Positions 51,022-60,471 of a stretch of 64,000 nucleotides of DNA are shown piece by piece. Each line of letters opens with the position of its first letter. The first letter of the stretch is position 1. The notes under the pieces are model-generated. The model was given only the letters and a program-made list of their open reading frames with translations, was not told the DNA's origin and searched no databases. The stretch is from Crocosphaera chwakensis CCY0110 (lineage in GTDB: Bacteria > Cyanobacteriota > Cyanobacteriia > Cyanobacteriales > Microcystaceae), in contig NZ_AAXW01000005.1 in the NCBI RefSeq assembly GCF_000169335.1, positions 62,001 to 126,000 of the forward strand, read 5' to 3'. A program made the position numbers and the translations under genes.

Positions 51022-53169
51022 ATGAACTTAAAAAACATTATAAAATCTGTTCATCAATGGCTATACAAGCATCGTATTTCTCTAGGGATTTTGTTGTTAT
51101 ATAGCTTGATTGCCATTTCATTAATGGCACCCATGGCCTCATCAAAAATAATTAATGGAAACTTTAATGATACGGCTTCTCATGTTGGTTATATCGCCCA
51201 AGCAAGAACCGCTATTATTGAAGGACAATTTCCCTTAAGAGTTGCCCCAATTGAAGATAATAGCTGGCGTTATCCAGGGTTTCAATTTTATAGTCAACTG
51301 CCCTATTTTATCGGAGGATGGTTTTATAAATTAGTCACCCCAACTAATCCTTACGAAGCCTATAAATTAGTTATTATACTAGCTTTAACCCTTGGAGCAT
51401 TTTATATTTATCGTTTAAGCTTTCAACTCACACAATCCCGTATTGCTGCGGTATTAGCTGGCATTGCTTATATGTCGGCTCCTTATTTTTTAAATAATAT
51501 TCATGCTAGAGGAGCCTTTACCGAAGCCATTGCTCAAGGGATTTTACCAATTGTTTTATACTACGTCATTCAATGTTATTTAACAGGGAAAAGGCGTTAT
51601 CTTATTATCAGTGCCATTAGCTGGTTTTGTTTAGCCGTTACTCATATTATTACCTTTGTTTATGGCACTTTATTTATTGCACTTTTAGCGTTAATTGTTG
51701 TTATTCAAACAAGGAAAACTGACTTTACTTTTTCTCGTTTACTTCCTCCTCTCCAAAGTTACGGTTTAGGATGGTTACTCGGATTTTATTTCCTAGCTCC
51801 CGTTGTCTTTATTTCTCCCTATCTTTCCATTCGTAAACAAATCGATGTTATCAATCCTTTTCATACGAATACCTATACTCCCCTTGCTAACTTACTGTCT
51901 CCGACTTCTTTACCCCCTGAACCCTCAGAAACTGGTTTAGCTGCTACCTATGGCTTACATCCAGCAGTAGGCTGGATTTTATTAGCTGCGTGGGGTGTGG
52001 TTATGTACTATAACTATGTATCCCCCCCTTGTGTTCCCCCCAAATTACAACAAACTCGCCCCTATATGTTGGGGTTATTGTGGGTGTTTGGGGTTGCCTT
52101 GTTTTTAACCTGGAGTCCCATTGATATTTGGAGTATTTTACCCCGTAAACTGTGGGTAACTCAGTTTACCTTCCGTTTTCTCACCCATGTTATGTGGGCC
52201 GGGGCTTTATTGACTGCCTATGCTACGGTGTTAATATTTCGCAGACGACTCGATCGCCGTCATTTAATTATTGGTATCCTAGTGATTGTTTTAGCCAGTC
52301 GTCCTTGGCTTCCGGCACCTAAAGGAACCCTAACCGTCGATAAATTACTCGAAGAACCTTTATTTCGGTATTCTGGAGCTTTAGACTATCTTTATCGTCC
52401 CCCCATCAGAACTCTATACGGTAAAGCAGAATTACCCTTATTGCATCCTGACTGGATTCCTGGATATAGTACCTGGAATACCTTCGTGAATCATCCTTTA
52501 ATCTTAGACGCAGAATTACGTTATCCTGCTTGGGAAGAAGGAGAAAAACCGGTACTTTTGATTGAAGGAGAAGTTCCCTTAGACAATATTGTTGATACTG
52601 CCACCTTAGAAGTTCATTTTGATGAGCAAGTTATTGGTTCTTTTCCTTTAGTTTCCCGTGAATTAACCGAAATAGTGCCGTTTCCGCCCCTCCCTGAATC
52701 TAGTAATGATTTTGGTCTAAAATTCGTTGTCCAAGGAGGGACTCGTGATGGTCAACCCTTAAATATTCGAGTCAAAAAACTCTCTTTAGACGGAATGTTA
52801 CCCAAACATACCTTAATTCCGGTCACAGAAACAGAAGATAACTGTCAGCAACAAGGAGTGACTACGGTGTGTAAGATTACTGTCACAGAAGAAGCTAATA
52901 TAGTCCAGTTACCCGTATTGTATTATCCCGATATGTTGAAAGTTCGGGTTAATGGAAAAACCTCTAAAAGACCTTTTGCTGTTCATTATCGAGACTATAA
53001 TCTAACTGGGTTAGACCTTGAACCAGGAACCTATGATATTCATGCTACTTTTCATGGGTTAGGATGGGCGAACTGGATTAGTGGTTTAGCCTGGTTAGGA
53101 TTAATTAGTATGATGATTTTGCCTAACTTTGTCCGTTCTAAGGATAAAGGAGACAGAAGGCAATGGTAA
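51022..53169 (+). CDS. Large membrane protein with PTPS-related/YfhO-like glycosyltransferase topology
   Basis: The 715-residue protein has roughly ten helices in the first 430 residues, then an extracytoplasmic beta-rich domain (about 440-690) and one C-terminal helix. After helix 1 it has NFNDTASHVGYIAQARTAII (about 46-65) and the loop ending YPGFQFYSQLPYFIGGWFYK (about 88-107), resembling the 6-pyruvoyl-tetrahydropterin-synthase-related membrane domain, a GT-C-like fold. It is likely to add sugars to surface lipids or proteins (inference). Next to a WecG/TagA gene downstream. Confidence 0.65.
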   Translation: MNLKNIIKSVHQWLYKHRISLGILLLYSLIAISLMAPMASSKIINGNFNDTASHVGYIAQARTAIIEGQFPLRVAPIEDNSWRYPGFQFYSQLPYFIGGWFYKLVTPTNPYEAYKLVIILALTLGAFYIYRLSFQLTQSRIAAVLAGIAYMSAPYFLNNIHARGAFTEAIAQGILPIVLYYVIQCYLTGKRRYLIISAISWFCLAVTHIITFVYGTLFIALLALIVVIQTRKTDFTFSRLLPPLQSYGLGWLLGFYFLAPVVFISPYLSIRKQIDVINPFHTNTYTPLANLLSPTSLPPEPSETGLAATYGLHPAVGWILLAAWGVVMYYNYVSPPCVPPKLQQTRPYMLGLLWVFGVALFLTWSPIDIWSILPRKLWVTQFTFRFLTHVMWAGALLTAYATVLIFRRRLDRRHLIIGILVIVLASRPWLPAPKGTLTVDKLLEEPLFRYSGALDYLYRPPIRTLYGKAELPLLHPDWIPGYSTWNTFVNHPLILDAELRYPAWEEGEKPVLLIEGEVPLDNIVDTATLEVHFDEQVIGSFPLVSRELTEIVPFPPLPESSNDFGLKFVVQGGTRDGQPLNIRVKKLSLDGMLPKHTLIPVTETEDNCQQQGVTTVCKITVTEEANIVQLPVLYYPDMLKVRVNGKTSKRPFAVHYRDYNLTGLDLEPGTYDIHATFHGLGWANWISGLAWLGLISMMILPNFVRSKDKGDRRQW

Positions 53170-53245
53170 CAGTAAGAAAATATATATCATTTCTCTCACT
53201 ATCCCTGCTTCTGCGCTCCCTGCTCCCTCTCTGAAAGATATCGCC

Positions 53246-53974
53246 ATGCTCACCTCCCCTAAAACTTATTCTGTTCTTGGTTTACCCATTCACTTATCGG
53301 ATAACTATACCGATTGGTTACTGCAATGTCTTGAGAAGGGTCAAGGGGTTCATGTGGTGACCCTAAACGCAGAAATGGCTATGTTAGCTGAAAAAGATCC
53401 CTTAGTGGCTCAAATCATTAATGAAGCGGATTTAGTCATTCCCGATGGGGCAGGTGTGGTTATCTATTTGAAAATGAGAGGACAACAACAGCAACGTTGT
53501 CCAGGTATTGAATTAGCCCAGTCTTTGATTGAAGCGTTAGGAACCAATGGCAAAAGTAATGTGATTGGCTTTTATGGAGGGAAACCAGGGGTCACAGAAG
53601 CGGCCGCAACTCAATGGCGTGCTAAACTACCTGACGCTCAGATTATTACCGCTCATGGTTATTTGTCCCCAGAGGAACAGGAAACCTGGAAAGATAACAT
53701 AAAAGCCCAACAACCTAGCTTAATTTTGGTGGGGTTAGGGGTTCCTCGTCAAGAAGTTTGGATTCGTGAAAATAGAAAATTATGTCCCCGAGCCATTTGG
53801 GTAGGGGTTGGGGGAAGTTTTGATATTTGGTCAGGAACAAAAAGTCGCGCCCCTGGGTGGTTACGGAATAATAATCTAGAATGGTTATATCGACTGTATC
53901 AAGAGCCTTGGCGTTGGCGACGAATGTTAGTGCTACCGCAATTTTTTGTCAAATCCCTTTTCTCTGCTCATTAA
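53246..53974 (+). CDS. WecG/TagA/CpsF family glycosyltransferase
   Basis: I use the ATG at 53246 (242 residues, MLTSPKTYSVLGLPIHLSD). The longer frame from 53129 runs through a low-complexity CTCCCTGCT tract and overlaps the previous gene. The conserved family core is visible: VVTLNAEMAMLAEKDP, then EADLVIPDGAGVVIYLK (about 65-81), PGIELAQSLIEAL, GFYGGKPGV, PSLILVGLGVPRQEVWI (about 156-172) and GVGGSFDIWSGTKSRAPGWL. It transfers an N-acetylmannosamine-type sugar to a lipid-linked acceptor. The stop shares a TTAA with the convergent DUF928 gene. Confidence 0.88.
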   Translation: MLTSPKTYSVLGLPIHLSDNYTDWLLQCLEKGQGVHVVTLNAEMAMLAEKDPLVAQIINEADLVIPDGAGVVIYLKMRGQQQQRCPGIELAQSLIEALGTNGKSNVIGFYGGKPGVTEAAATQWRAKLPDAQIITAHGYLSPEEQETWKDNIKAQQPSLILVGLGVPRQEVWIRENRKLCPRAIWVGVGGSFDIWSGTKSRAPGWLRNNNLEWLYRLYQEPWRWRRMLVLPQFFVKSLFSAH

Positions 53975-54819
53975 CGGCTTAAGCTCAGCATTTCAGTCTC
54001 TAATAAGGGTTTTTGCCCAATGGTAGAATCTAATTCAACGGATTCGAGTAACTCTCCTAGTTTTTGAGCCAGTTGAGTATTTTGGGGCTGCGATCGCTTC
54101 ATGTTAGCTAGGGTATCTAATCGTTCGTGCCACAAATCATAGGATTGATACAGTTTGAATCTATCTTCTAGAGATGCTGTTTCAATTTCTTCAGCAAGGT
54201 TAGATTCGAGGGTAACGGGTTGTAGTAATCCTTCGACCACTACATCATCAGCGCGATCGCCTTGATTGCAAATTACTGACAAATACCAATGATAGGTATT
54301 TTCACCATTAGGGGATGAGACACGAGGACCATTTGGCAATTTTAAGCTCATAATTCCTGCTTGTCCCTTCCCTGAAAATGTTTGTTTTTTTACTAATTCA
54401 TCCTGAGGACCCCGTAGCACAAATTCGATTTCTGTGTTAGCTGTAATCGCAGGAACGGAAAAGTATAAGGTAGGGGAAGTGGATGTGGTTTTGCTTTGGA
54501 GATTTGCGGGGATCAAGGCCACCAGTTCTTGAGGATTGAAGTTACACTGATTCTGATCATTACGACTGGCTGCAGGTTTCCGTCTTCGGGGAGCTTGAGC
54601 TACCTCCTCATCTTCTGTATTTTGAGGGGTTTGGGGTCTACGACTGGCTCCACCTTTACGGCGATCGGGAACGCTATTGGCGATAGAGTCTTCTGATTGA
54701 GTCGTGTTATTAGCATCAGTTGTGGTTTGAGTAGACCCTATACTGGTAAATGACAGTACAATGACGGAGGCTAGGGTTGTTATCCCTGTGGTTGTTTTAA
54801 CGGGTTTCTTGTCGAACAT
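53971..54819 (-). CDS. Secreted DUF928 protein
   Basis: The 282-residue protein has a signal peptide (about 10-29). A disordered basic region (SVPDRRKGGASRR, APRRRKPAASRN) and a C-terminal beta-rich part matching DUF928 (PTLYFSVPAITANTEIEFVL, YHWYLSVICNQGDRADDVVV) follow. A helical tail ends DLWHERLDTLANMKR. DUF928 genes commonly sit beside CHASE2-domain signalling genes in cyanobacteria, as here. The function is unknown. Overlaps the end of the WecG gene by 4 bp. Confidence 0.8.
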   Translation of the reverse strand: MFDKKPVKTTTGITTLASVIVLSFTSIGSTQTTTDANNTTQSEDSIANSVPDRRKGGASRRPQTPQNTEDEEVAQAPRRRKPAASRNDQNQCNFNPQELVALIPANLQSKTTSTSPTLYFSVPAITANTEIEFVLRGPQDELVKKQTFSGKGQAGIMSLKLPNGPRVSSPNGENTYHWYLSVICNQGDRADDVVVEGLLQPVTLESNLAEEIETASLEDRFKLYQSYDLWHERLDTLANMKRSQPQNTQLAQKLGELLESVELDSTIGQKPLLETEMLSLSR

Positions 54820-54978
54820 AATTTCAATGTCCTGGTCAATTCCTATAATTAATTAAAATTTCCTAAGTAATTGCAGTTTAAAATTTATGCTTTATGATTT
54901 AGATACAATAATTCACGTAATGGATCTCACTCTATCTTAGCCTCTGTTGTTGTTTCCTGTCTAGTTTTTCAACCTCAT

Positions 54979-54994
54979 TGTGATTGTCATCACA
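54979..54994. promoter_or_regulatory. Candidate CRP (SyCRP1-type) binding site
   Basis: TGTGATTGTCATCACA is a perfect TGTGA-N6-TCACA palindrome, extended by one base pair each side (T and A). It is 160 bp from the DUF928 start and 99 bp from the CHASE2-GGDEF-EAL start, within their divergent promoter region. This is the cAMP receptor protein consensus; whether such a regulator exists in this genome is not visible here. Confidence 0.6.
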
Positions 54995-55092
54995 ATATTT
55001 TTTAGATTAATCTCATTAATTCTATTCAAATAAGAAAGTAAGACTAAGCCAAACTATCTTATCTTTTTGTTTACTCATTCATCGAAACTGTA

Positions 55093-57714
55093 GTGATCAC
55101 TAAGTTACATCAAGTAATTCGTTCTTTTCTCGTTGATAAGAGTAACGAGAAAGCTTCTCAAGGAACTAAAAATATTTCTATTAACTCTAGTAAAAATTAT
55201 CGAAGACAATTACGCAAAATTTGGATATTTACTCTCCCTTCTATTTTTCTATCGAGTATTTTAGCAACTGGGGTGATCATTGGTCTAAGACAAACTGGCT
55301 ATTTACAATTTTTAGAATTAGTTGCTTATGATCAAATGCTGAGACTTAGATCTGTCAATACTTCTGATTCTCGTTTGTTAGTTGTTGAGGTAAATGAAGA
55401 AGACATTAAACAACAAAAACAATGGCCGTTATCTGACGAAGTGATAGCTAAAGCTTTAGATCAATTACAACGTTATGATCCTAAATTAATTGCTCTTGAT
55501 ATTTATCGTGATATTCCTCATCCCCCAGGAACTGAAAGTTTAAAAAAAGCTCTAGAAAAAGATAATATTGTTGTGGTTAAACAACTACCAATGGGTGATG
55601 AGCCTGGGGTGAATGCCCCGAAAAATATACCTAAAAATCGAGTCGGGTTTAGCGATTTACCCATCGATCTTGATAATGTGGTTCGTCGAAGTTTGCTGTA
55701 TATTGAATCGCCTTCGGGAAAAATTAAAGAATATTCTTTCGCTTTACAAACTGTTTTAAATTATTTGAGGAATGAGGGAAATTCATCCTTTCAAGTTAGC
55801 CCCAATTTTTTACAAATTAATTCTCAAAAATTTCCTAGACTTCAATATAACGCTGGTGGATATGTGTTACCTGAATCAGAAGCATCAGGATGGCAAAATT
55901 TAATCAAATACCGTTCAAAAAAAATATCAGAAACCATCTCTTTAACTGACGTTTTACAAGGTGATTTGGAGCAAAAATTAATAGAGAATAAAATTGTTTT
56001 AATTGGGGTAACAGCCCACAGTGGAAAAGATACATTTCCCACGCCTTATAGCGCGAAAGAAACAGAAAATTTTGAAATGGCCGGGGTTGAAATTCATGGA
56101 CAAATTATTAGTGAATTGTTAGGAACGATTTTAGAAGGAAAAAAAACTTTTTGGTTTTTGCCCGAAGGAGTAGAGTGGGTATGGATTGGGTTATGGTCTT
56201 TGTTAGGAGGAGTGGTAGTTTGGCGATCGCAGCGTCTTTGGATTTTAGGAGGGAATGTCATAATTGTTGTAGCAGTATTATGGGGACTCTGTTTCTTCTT
56301 ATTTACCCAATCGGGTTGGGTTCCTTTTATTCCTCCCTTACTGGCTTTTTTACTCTCAGGAACCTCTGTTTTAGCTTATAAAACCGTTTATAAAACCTAT
56401 CACGATCCCTTGACAGGACTAGCTAATCGAAGGTCTCTAGAACGCAAATTACAACAACTCAATTATAAAAGTATTAACCAACAACCAGAATTAGTGGCGG
56501 TTATATTTATTGATGTCGATCGCTTTAAAAGTATTAATGATGGTTTAGGCCATCAAGCAGGTGATTATTTATTAATCGCTATGTCTCAACTTCTGCAAGA
56601 ACACCTTAATTCTTCGGAACCTTTGGGAAGAGTGGGAGGAGATGAATTTGCTATCTGGTTAAAACCGGTTAAAGATAAACAAGAAGTGGTTCGCTTTGCA
56701 AAAAAATTACAACAAGCATTAAGTCAACCCCTATTTTGGCAAGGACATGAAATTTATATTACCGTGACGGTAGGAATATCTTTTGAGGAAACAGGAGACA
56801 ACTTTCACGGGCCAGAGTTACTTCGCTATGCTGATATTGCTATGCACAGGGCCAAGGAACTTAATTCGAGTCGTCCTCAAATCTTTGAACCGGGAATGGA
56901 TACCCAAGCGATACAACGTTGGCATTTAGAAACAGATTTACGTTTGGGATTACAGCAAAAGGAGTTTCAATTATATTATCAACCGATCATTTCTTTAAAA
57001 ACAGGTAGAATTGCCGGCTTTGAAGCCTTGGTTCGTTGGAATTCTAAAACCAGAGGATTTGTCTCTCCGGGAGCTTTTATTCCTGTGGCAGAAGAAACAG
57101 GCTTAATCGTTCGTCTAGGAGAATGGATATTAACCGAAGCTTGTCGTCAGATTCGAGAGTGGCATGAGCGGTTTCCTCGTAACCCTGCTTTAATCATGAG
57201 TGTTAATCTGTCCGGTCGTCAATTTTCTGAACCGAATCTGGTTAAACAAATAAAAACCATTCTAGATTCAGCAGGGATTGAAGGCGATCGCTTAAAATTA
57301 GAAATTACCGAAAGTATGATGATGAATAATGTAGAAGAAGCCATTACTCTTCTCAATGGTTTAAAAGAGTTAGGATTACGGTTAAGTATTGATGATTTTG
57401 GTACTGGCTATTCTTCTTTGAGTTATTTACATCGTTTTCCTGTAGATACCCTCAAAGTGGATAAATCTTTTGTGGAACGGATGGAAGACGTAAAAGATAG
57501 TGATAAATACATTTCAATTGTACAAACCATTATCTCTTTGGGTCACAATTTGAATTTAGATGTAATTGCTGAAGGGATTGAAACGGAAGGACAAATGAAG
57601 GTTTTAGAATTCCTTGACTGTGAATATGGACAGGGTTACTTATTTTCTCGTCCCCTTTCGAGTGAGAATGCAGAAGCGTTATTAGCTAAAGAAAATTATT
57701 TGAATTATGGCTGA
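55093..57714 (+). CDS. CHASE2-GGDEF-EAL cyclic di-GMP signalling protein
   Basis: The 873-residue protein begins with a GTG codon (55093). A short cytosolic start and a transmembrane helix (about 44-66) are followed by an extracytoplasmic CHASE2 sensor (about 70-340), then three helices (about 353-435). A GGDEF diguanylate-cyclase domain has an intact RVGGDEF motif (about 514-520) and no RxxD inhibitory site in front. An EAL phosphodiesterase domain has FEALVRW (about 641-647), MSVNLSGRQF and IDDFGTGYSSL intact. Both catalytic sites look functional. Cotranscribed with the pentapeptide gene that overlaps it by 8 bp. Confidence 0.94.
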   Translation: MITKLHQVIRSFLVDKSNEKASQGTKNISINSSKNYRRQLRKIWIFTLPSIFLSSILATGVIIGLRQTGYLQFLELVAYDQMLRLRSVNTSDSRLLVVEVNEEDIKQQKQWPLSDEVIAKALDQLQRYDPKLIALDIYRDIPHPPGTESLKKALEKDNIVVVKQLPMGDEPGVNAPKNIPKNRVGFSDLPIDLDNVVRRSLLYIESPSGKIKEYSFALQTVLNYLRNEGNSSFQVSPNFLQINSQKFPRLQYNAGGYVLPESEASGWQNLIKYRSKKISETISLTDVLQGDLEQKLIENKIVLIGVTAHSGKDTFPTPYSAKETENFEMAGVEIHGQIISELLGTILEGKKTFWFLPEGVEWVWIGLWSLLGGVVVWRSQRLWILGGNVIIVVAVLWGLCFFLFTQSGWVPFIPPLLAFLLSGTSVLAYKTVYKTYHDPLTGLANRRSLERKLQQLNYKSINQQPELVAVIFIDVDRFKSINDGLGHQAGDYLLIAMSQLLQEHLNSSEPLGRVGGDEFAIWLKPVKDKQEVVRFAKKLQQALSQPLFWQGHEIYITVTVGISFEETGDNFHGPELLRYADIAMHRAKELNSSRPQIFEPGMDTQAIQRWHLETDLRLGLQQKEFQLYYQPIISLKTGRIAGFEALVRWNSKTRGFVSPGAFIPVAEETGLIVRLGEWILTEACRQIREWHERFPRNPALIMSVNLSGRQFSEPNLVKQIKTILDSAGIEGDRLKLEITESMMMNNVEEAITLLNGLKELGLRLSIDDFGTGYSSLSYLHRFPVDTLKVDKSFVERMEDVKDSDKYISIVQTIISLGHNLNLDVIAEGIETEGQMKVLEFLDCEYGQGYLFSRPLSSENAEALLAKENYLNYG

Positions 57715-58255
57715 GATTACGAAAGAAGAATTGTTGGCTCGATATGCTGCGGGTGAAAGGGATTTCAGTGGGTTAGATTTCAGTGGAATAATTTTCGGAA
57801 GATGTGTTTTGAATAGTTGCAATTTCCGAGGAGCTAATTTTAGTGGTGCTAACTTTTCCAATTGGACTCACATTATGTACTGCGATTTTCGGGATACTAT
57901 TTTTAGAGGAGCTAATTTGAGCTATTGTTCTTTCAGTGGTTCTAATTTTAGTGGTGCTGATATGCGCGAAGTTGATTTCACTAATGGTGAAGGTATTGGT
58001 GTGATCTTTGAAAATACCAATCTCCGAGGAATCAAAGGAAGTTTTGTTACTGAAGGAACTTTGTATATTCGTAACTGTATTGGTGAAAAAGGGGAAATTA
58101 TTAATCGATTTGGTAAATACATTGTTATAAAAGAATTAGAAAATAGGTATGTTGATGAGTGGAATGGAATTCCAATGGATCAGATTCGTCCAGTTGGATT
58201 GAACAACACTAAGCTGAGCAATGTTAATATCGATGACGATATTATTTCTTTCTAA
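57707..58255 (+). CDS. Pentapeptide-repeat protein with Phe-type repeats
   Basis: The 182-residue protein begins with the header EITKEELLARYAAGERDFSG (about 3-22), similar to that of the pentapeptide protein at 34949. Its repeats use Phe at the central position (NFRGANFSGANFSNW; NFSGADMREVDFTNGEG) and cover about residues 18-110. A different C-terminal part follows. It overlaps the CHASE2 gene by 8 bp, so it is translationally coupled to a c-di-GMP enzyme and may be its partner (inference). Confidence 0.75.
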   Translation: MAEITKEELLARYAAGERDFSGLDFSGIIFGRCVLNSCNFRGANFSGANFSNWTHIMYCDFRDTIFRGANLSYCSFSGSNFSGADMREVDFTNGEGIGVIFENTNLRGIKGSFVTEGTLYIRNCIGEKGEIINRFGKYIVIKELENRYVDEWNGIPMDQIRPVGLNNTKLSNVNIDDDIISF

Positions 58256-58305
58256 ATCAGCTAACATAGTAGAAGATAGAGATAAAGTGTCAAAAAAACT
58301 GATAA

Positions 58306-58340
58306 CAAAAAACCCACTTCTAAAACAGTAGAAGCAGGTT
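58306..58340 (-). terminator. Rho-independent terminator after moeB
   Basis: Read on the minus strand, AACC-TG-CTTCTA / TAGAAG-TG-GGTT forms a stem with one internal 2-nt mismatch and a 6-nt loop, followed by TTTTTTG. It ends the moeB transcript 27 bp past its stop. Confidence 0.75.
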
Positions 58341-58366
58341 AATCATGACGGGAACAAATCTAAGTT

Positions 58367-59551
58367 TTAGTATTGGGGAACATTTGGGTCAACCTCTTGA
58401 CTCCAAGCGGTAATACCCCCTTTAACATTAGTTCCTTCTATTCCCGCGTCTTGCAGAATTTTTAACGCTTTGGCTGATCGCCCTCCCATTTTACAATGAG
58501 CAATAACACGGTGATCTTTGGCTAATTCTTTAACTTTCTCAACCCCTGAACCTTGTTCTATATCAGGTAAGGGAACCAAAACAGAACCAGGAATACGGGC
58601 AATTTCATATTCATTAACGTTACGGACATCAATTAATACAAACGCATCAGCCCCATGATCCATTAATTCTTTGAGATCGGTGACGCTAATTTCAGGAATG
58701 GCTGCTTTTTCTTCTGTTTCGGCTGCTTGAGCTTGGGGAATGCCACAAAACTGCTCATAATCAACCAATTGCTCAATAACAGGCCGTTCTGGGTTGGGTC
58801 GTAGCTTCAATTCGCGAAAGCTCATATCCCAGGCATTGTACAATAATAAACGGCCACTGAGGGTGTTTTTCGCCCCTAAAATGATTTTAATGGTTTCAGT
58901 CGCTTGAATGGTACCAATGATGCCAGGTAATACCCCTAAAACGCCTCCTTCTGCACAGGAGGGAACCATTCCGGGTGGGGGAGGTTCAGGATATAAATCA
59001 CGGTAGTTAGGGCCCCCTTCATAGTTAAATACGGTTGCTTGGCCTTCAAAGCGGAAAATTGACCCATAAACGTTGGGTTTATTCAACAAGACGCAAGCAT
59101 CATTCGTGAGGTAACGAGTGGGGAAGTTATCGGTTCCGTCTACGATCACGTCGTAAGGTTCCATGATCTTGAGAGCATTCTCAGAAGAAAGACGGGTTTC
59201 GTATAAATCTACCTGACAAGCAGGGTTTATCTCTAAGATGCGGTCTTTTGCGGATTGAATCTTAGGTTTACCTACCCAAGACGTGCCATGAATAATCTGA
59301 CGTTGTAAGTTGGAACTGTCAACAATATCAAAATCAACAATGCCAATTCGTCCAATACCAGCAGCAGCAAGATAAAGTAAAAGGGGAGATCCTAAACCCC
59401 CAGTTCCGATACAGAGAACACTGGCAGATTTTAACCGTTTTTGACCGTCTAGCCCCACTTCTGGCAAGATAATGTGGCGAGAGTATCTTTCAATCTCTTC
59501 TTTATTGAGTTCTATTGCTTCTAAATTAGGGTTTAGCATAGGCGTTGTCAT
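58367..59551 (-). CDS. moeB: Molybdopterin-synthase adenylyltransferase MoeB with C-terminal rhodanese domain
   Basis: The 394-residue protein has a ThiF/MoeB adenylation domain (IEYSRHI-type start, GTGGLGSPLLLYLAAAGIGR at about 51-70, DFDIVDSSNLQRQI, catalytic Cys in VPSCAEGGVLGV). A rhodanese domain follows with the active Cys in VIAHCKMGGRSAKAL (about 349-363). It activates the C-terminal glycine of the small sulfur-carrier subunit for molybdopterin synthesis. The fusion architecture is common in cyanobacteria. No MoaD/MoaE genes are adjacent. Confidence 0.88.
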   Translation of the reverse strand: MTTPMLNPNLEAIELNKEEIERYSRHIILPEVGLDGQKRLKSASVLCIGTGGLGSPLLLYLAAAGIGRIGIVDFDIVDSSNLQRQIIHGTSWVGKPKIQSAKDRILEINPACQVDLYETRLSSENALKIMEPYDVIVDGTDNFPTRYLTNDACVLLNKPNVYGSIFRFEGQATVFNYEGGPNYRDLYPEPPPPGMVPSCAEGGVLGVLPGIIGTIQATETIKIILGAKNTLSGRLLLYNAWDMSFRELKLRPNPERPVIEQLVDYEQFCGIPQAQAAETEEKAAIPEISVTDLKELMDHGADAFVLIDVRNVNEYEIARIPGSVLVPLPDIEQGSGVEKVKELAKDHRVIAHCKMGGRSAKALKILQDAGIEGTNVKGGITAWSQEVDPNVPQY

Positions 59552-59804
59552 TAATTGACCTAATTAAACGCACGATTTTTTGAGGGGCGTGGATCATCAT
59601 TTTAGCAGATTTCACTAAACGCTAACAAATTCGGTCTGTTCTATTAACACCTTAAGCCGAGGCATCAACTCTTCTTATAATTTTTCTATTGTTTTAAAAG
59701 AATAATTAACAATTGGTTCATTAGAGCGATCGCAGGGGATGATTCAAAAGAAACGGGGAATCGGGAACAGATTTTAATCATCAACCCCTAACCCCGAATT
59801 CATA

Positions 59805-60365
59805 TTAAGTACGAGAAAAAGAGACGATCCAAGTTCCTACATAAACCCGTAAAGGAATTTGTCCTGAGGTTAAAACATCACCAATAAAATAATAAGTGCC
59901 AGAACTGGGGTTTTTGACGTTGGAAAAGACAATTTCTGCTGAATTCCCGGCTTCTAGGGGTTCTTCCAAATCGATTTCTACGACACGACTCTCTTTATCC
60001 CAGTAAACTTCTCTTAGGGGAAGAGATTCGCCGTCAACTCGTACTTCTACAGAGTTGGTGTTAAATTTACCATCAAATTCAGGATCTTTGAGGTAAGAGA
60101 CAAAAAACTTACTGACTCCTTGGGTTAATTTCTTCTTGGAAATACGCAGTCTCATGCGTTCCCCCAAAAATTTGGGTCGTCCATTAAAATCTAGTTTATA
60201 GTCTAAGATGTCGCTACGTTCTTCAACACCACTAAAAATAACTAATCCTGAATTACCATTAGCAAGAGACAAAGTTTGCACACCAGCTAATAAGCATCCT
60301 GATAAAGCTAACGTCGCCATAAAGCGTTTAGATAGTCCTGTCGCTAAGCTTTTGAATTTATTCAT
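59805..60365 (-). CDS. DUF2808-type secreted protein
   Basis: I prefer the ATG at 60365 (186 residues, MNKFKSLATGLSKRFMATLA), which gives a typical signal peptide with AGVQTLSLANG near the cleavage site, over an upstream in-frame start at 60419. The mature part, with FLGERMRLRISKKKLTQGVS, FFVSYLKDPEFDGKF, EVDLEEPLEAG-like IDLEEPLEAGNSAEIVFSN, and SGTYYFIGDVLTSG, matches DUF2808, a beta-rich cyanobacterial envelope family of unknown function. Confidence 0.75.
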   Translation of the reverse strand: MNKFKSLATGLSKRFMATLALSGCLLAGVQTLSLANGNSGLVIFSGVEERSDILDYKLDFNGRPKFLGERMRLRISKKKLTQGVSKFFVSYLKDPEFDGKFNTNSVEVRVDGESLPLREVYWDKESRVVEIDLEEPLEAGNSAEIVFSNVKNPSSGTYYFIGDVLTSGQIPLRVYVGTWIVSFSRT

Positions 60366-60471
60366 AATTAACTCTGTTTTAGAATCACTCGTTTTTAAGA
60401 TAGAGTAATCATAGTTCACTCCTGTTGTTTAGCATAACAAATGATTGCAGTTATCAGTGAACAGTTAACAG

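Noticed and set aside
53129..53245. 39-residue N-terminal extension of the WecG/TagA protein
   Set aside because: It overlaps the preceding gene and crosses a CTCCCTGCT low-complexity tract; the family begins at the ATG at 53246.
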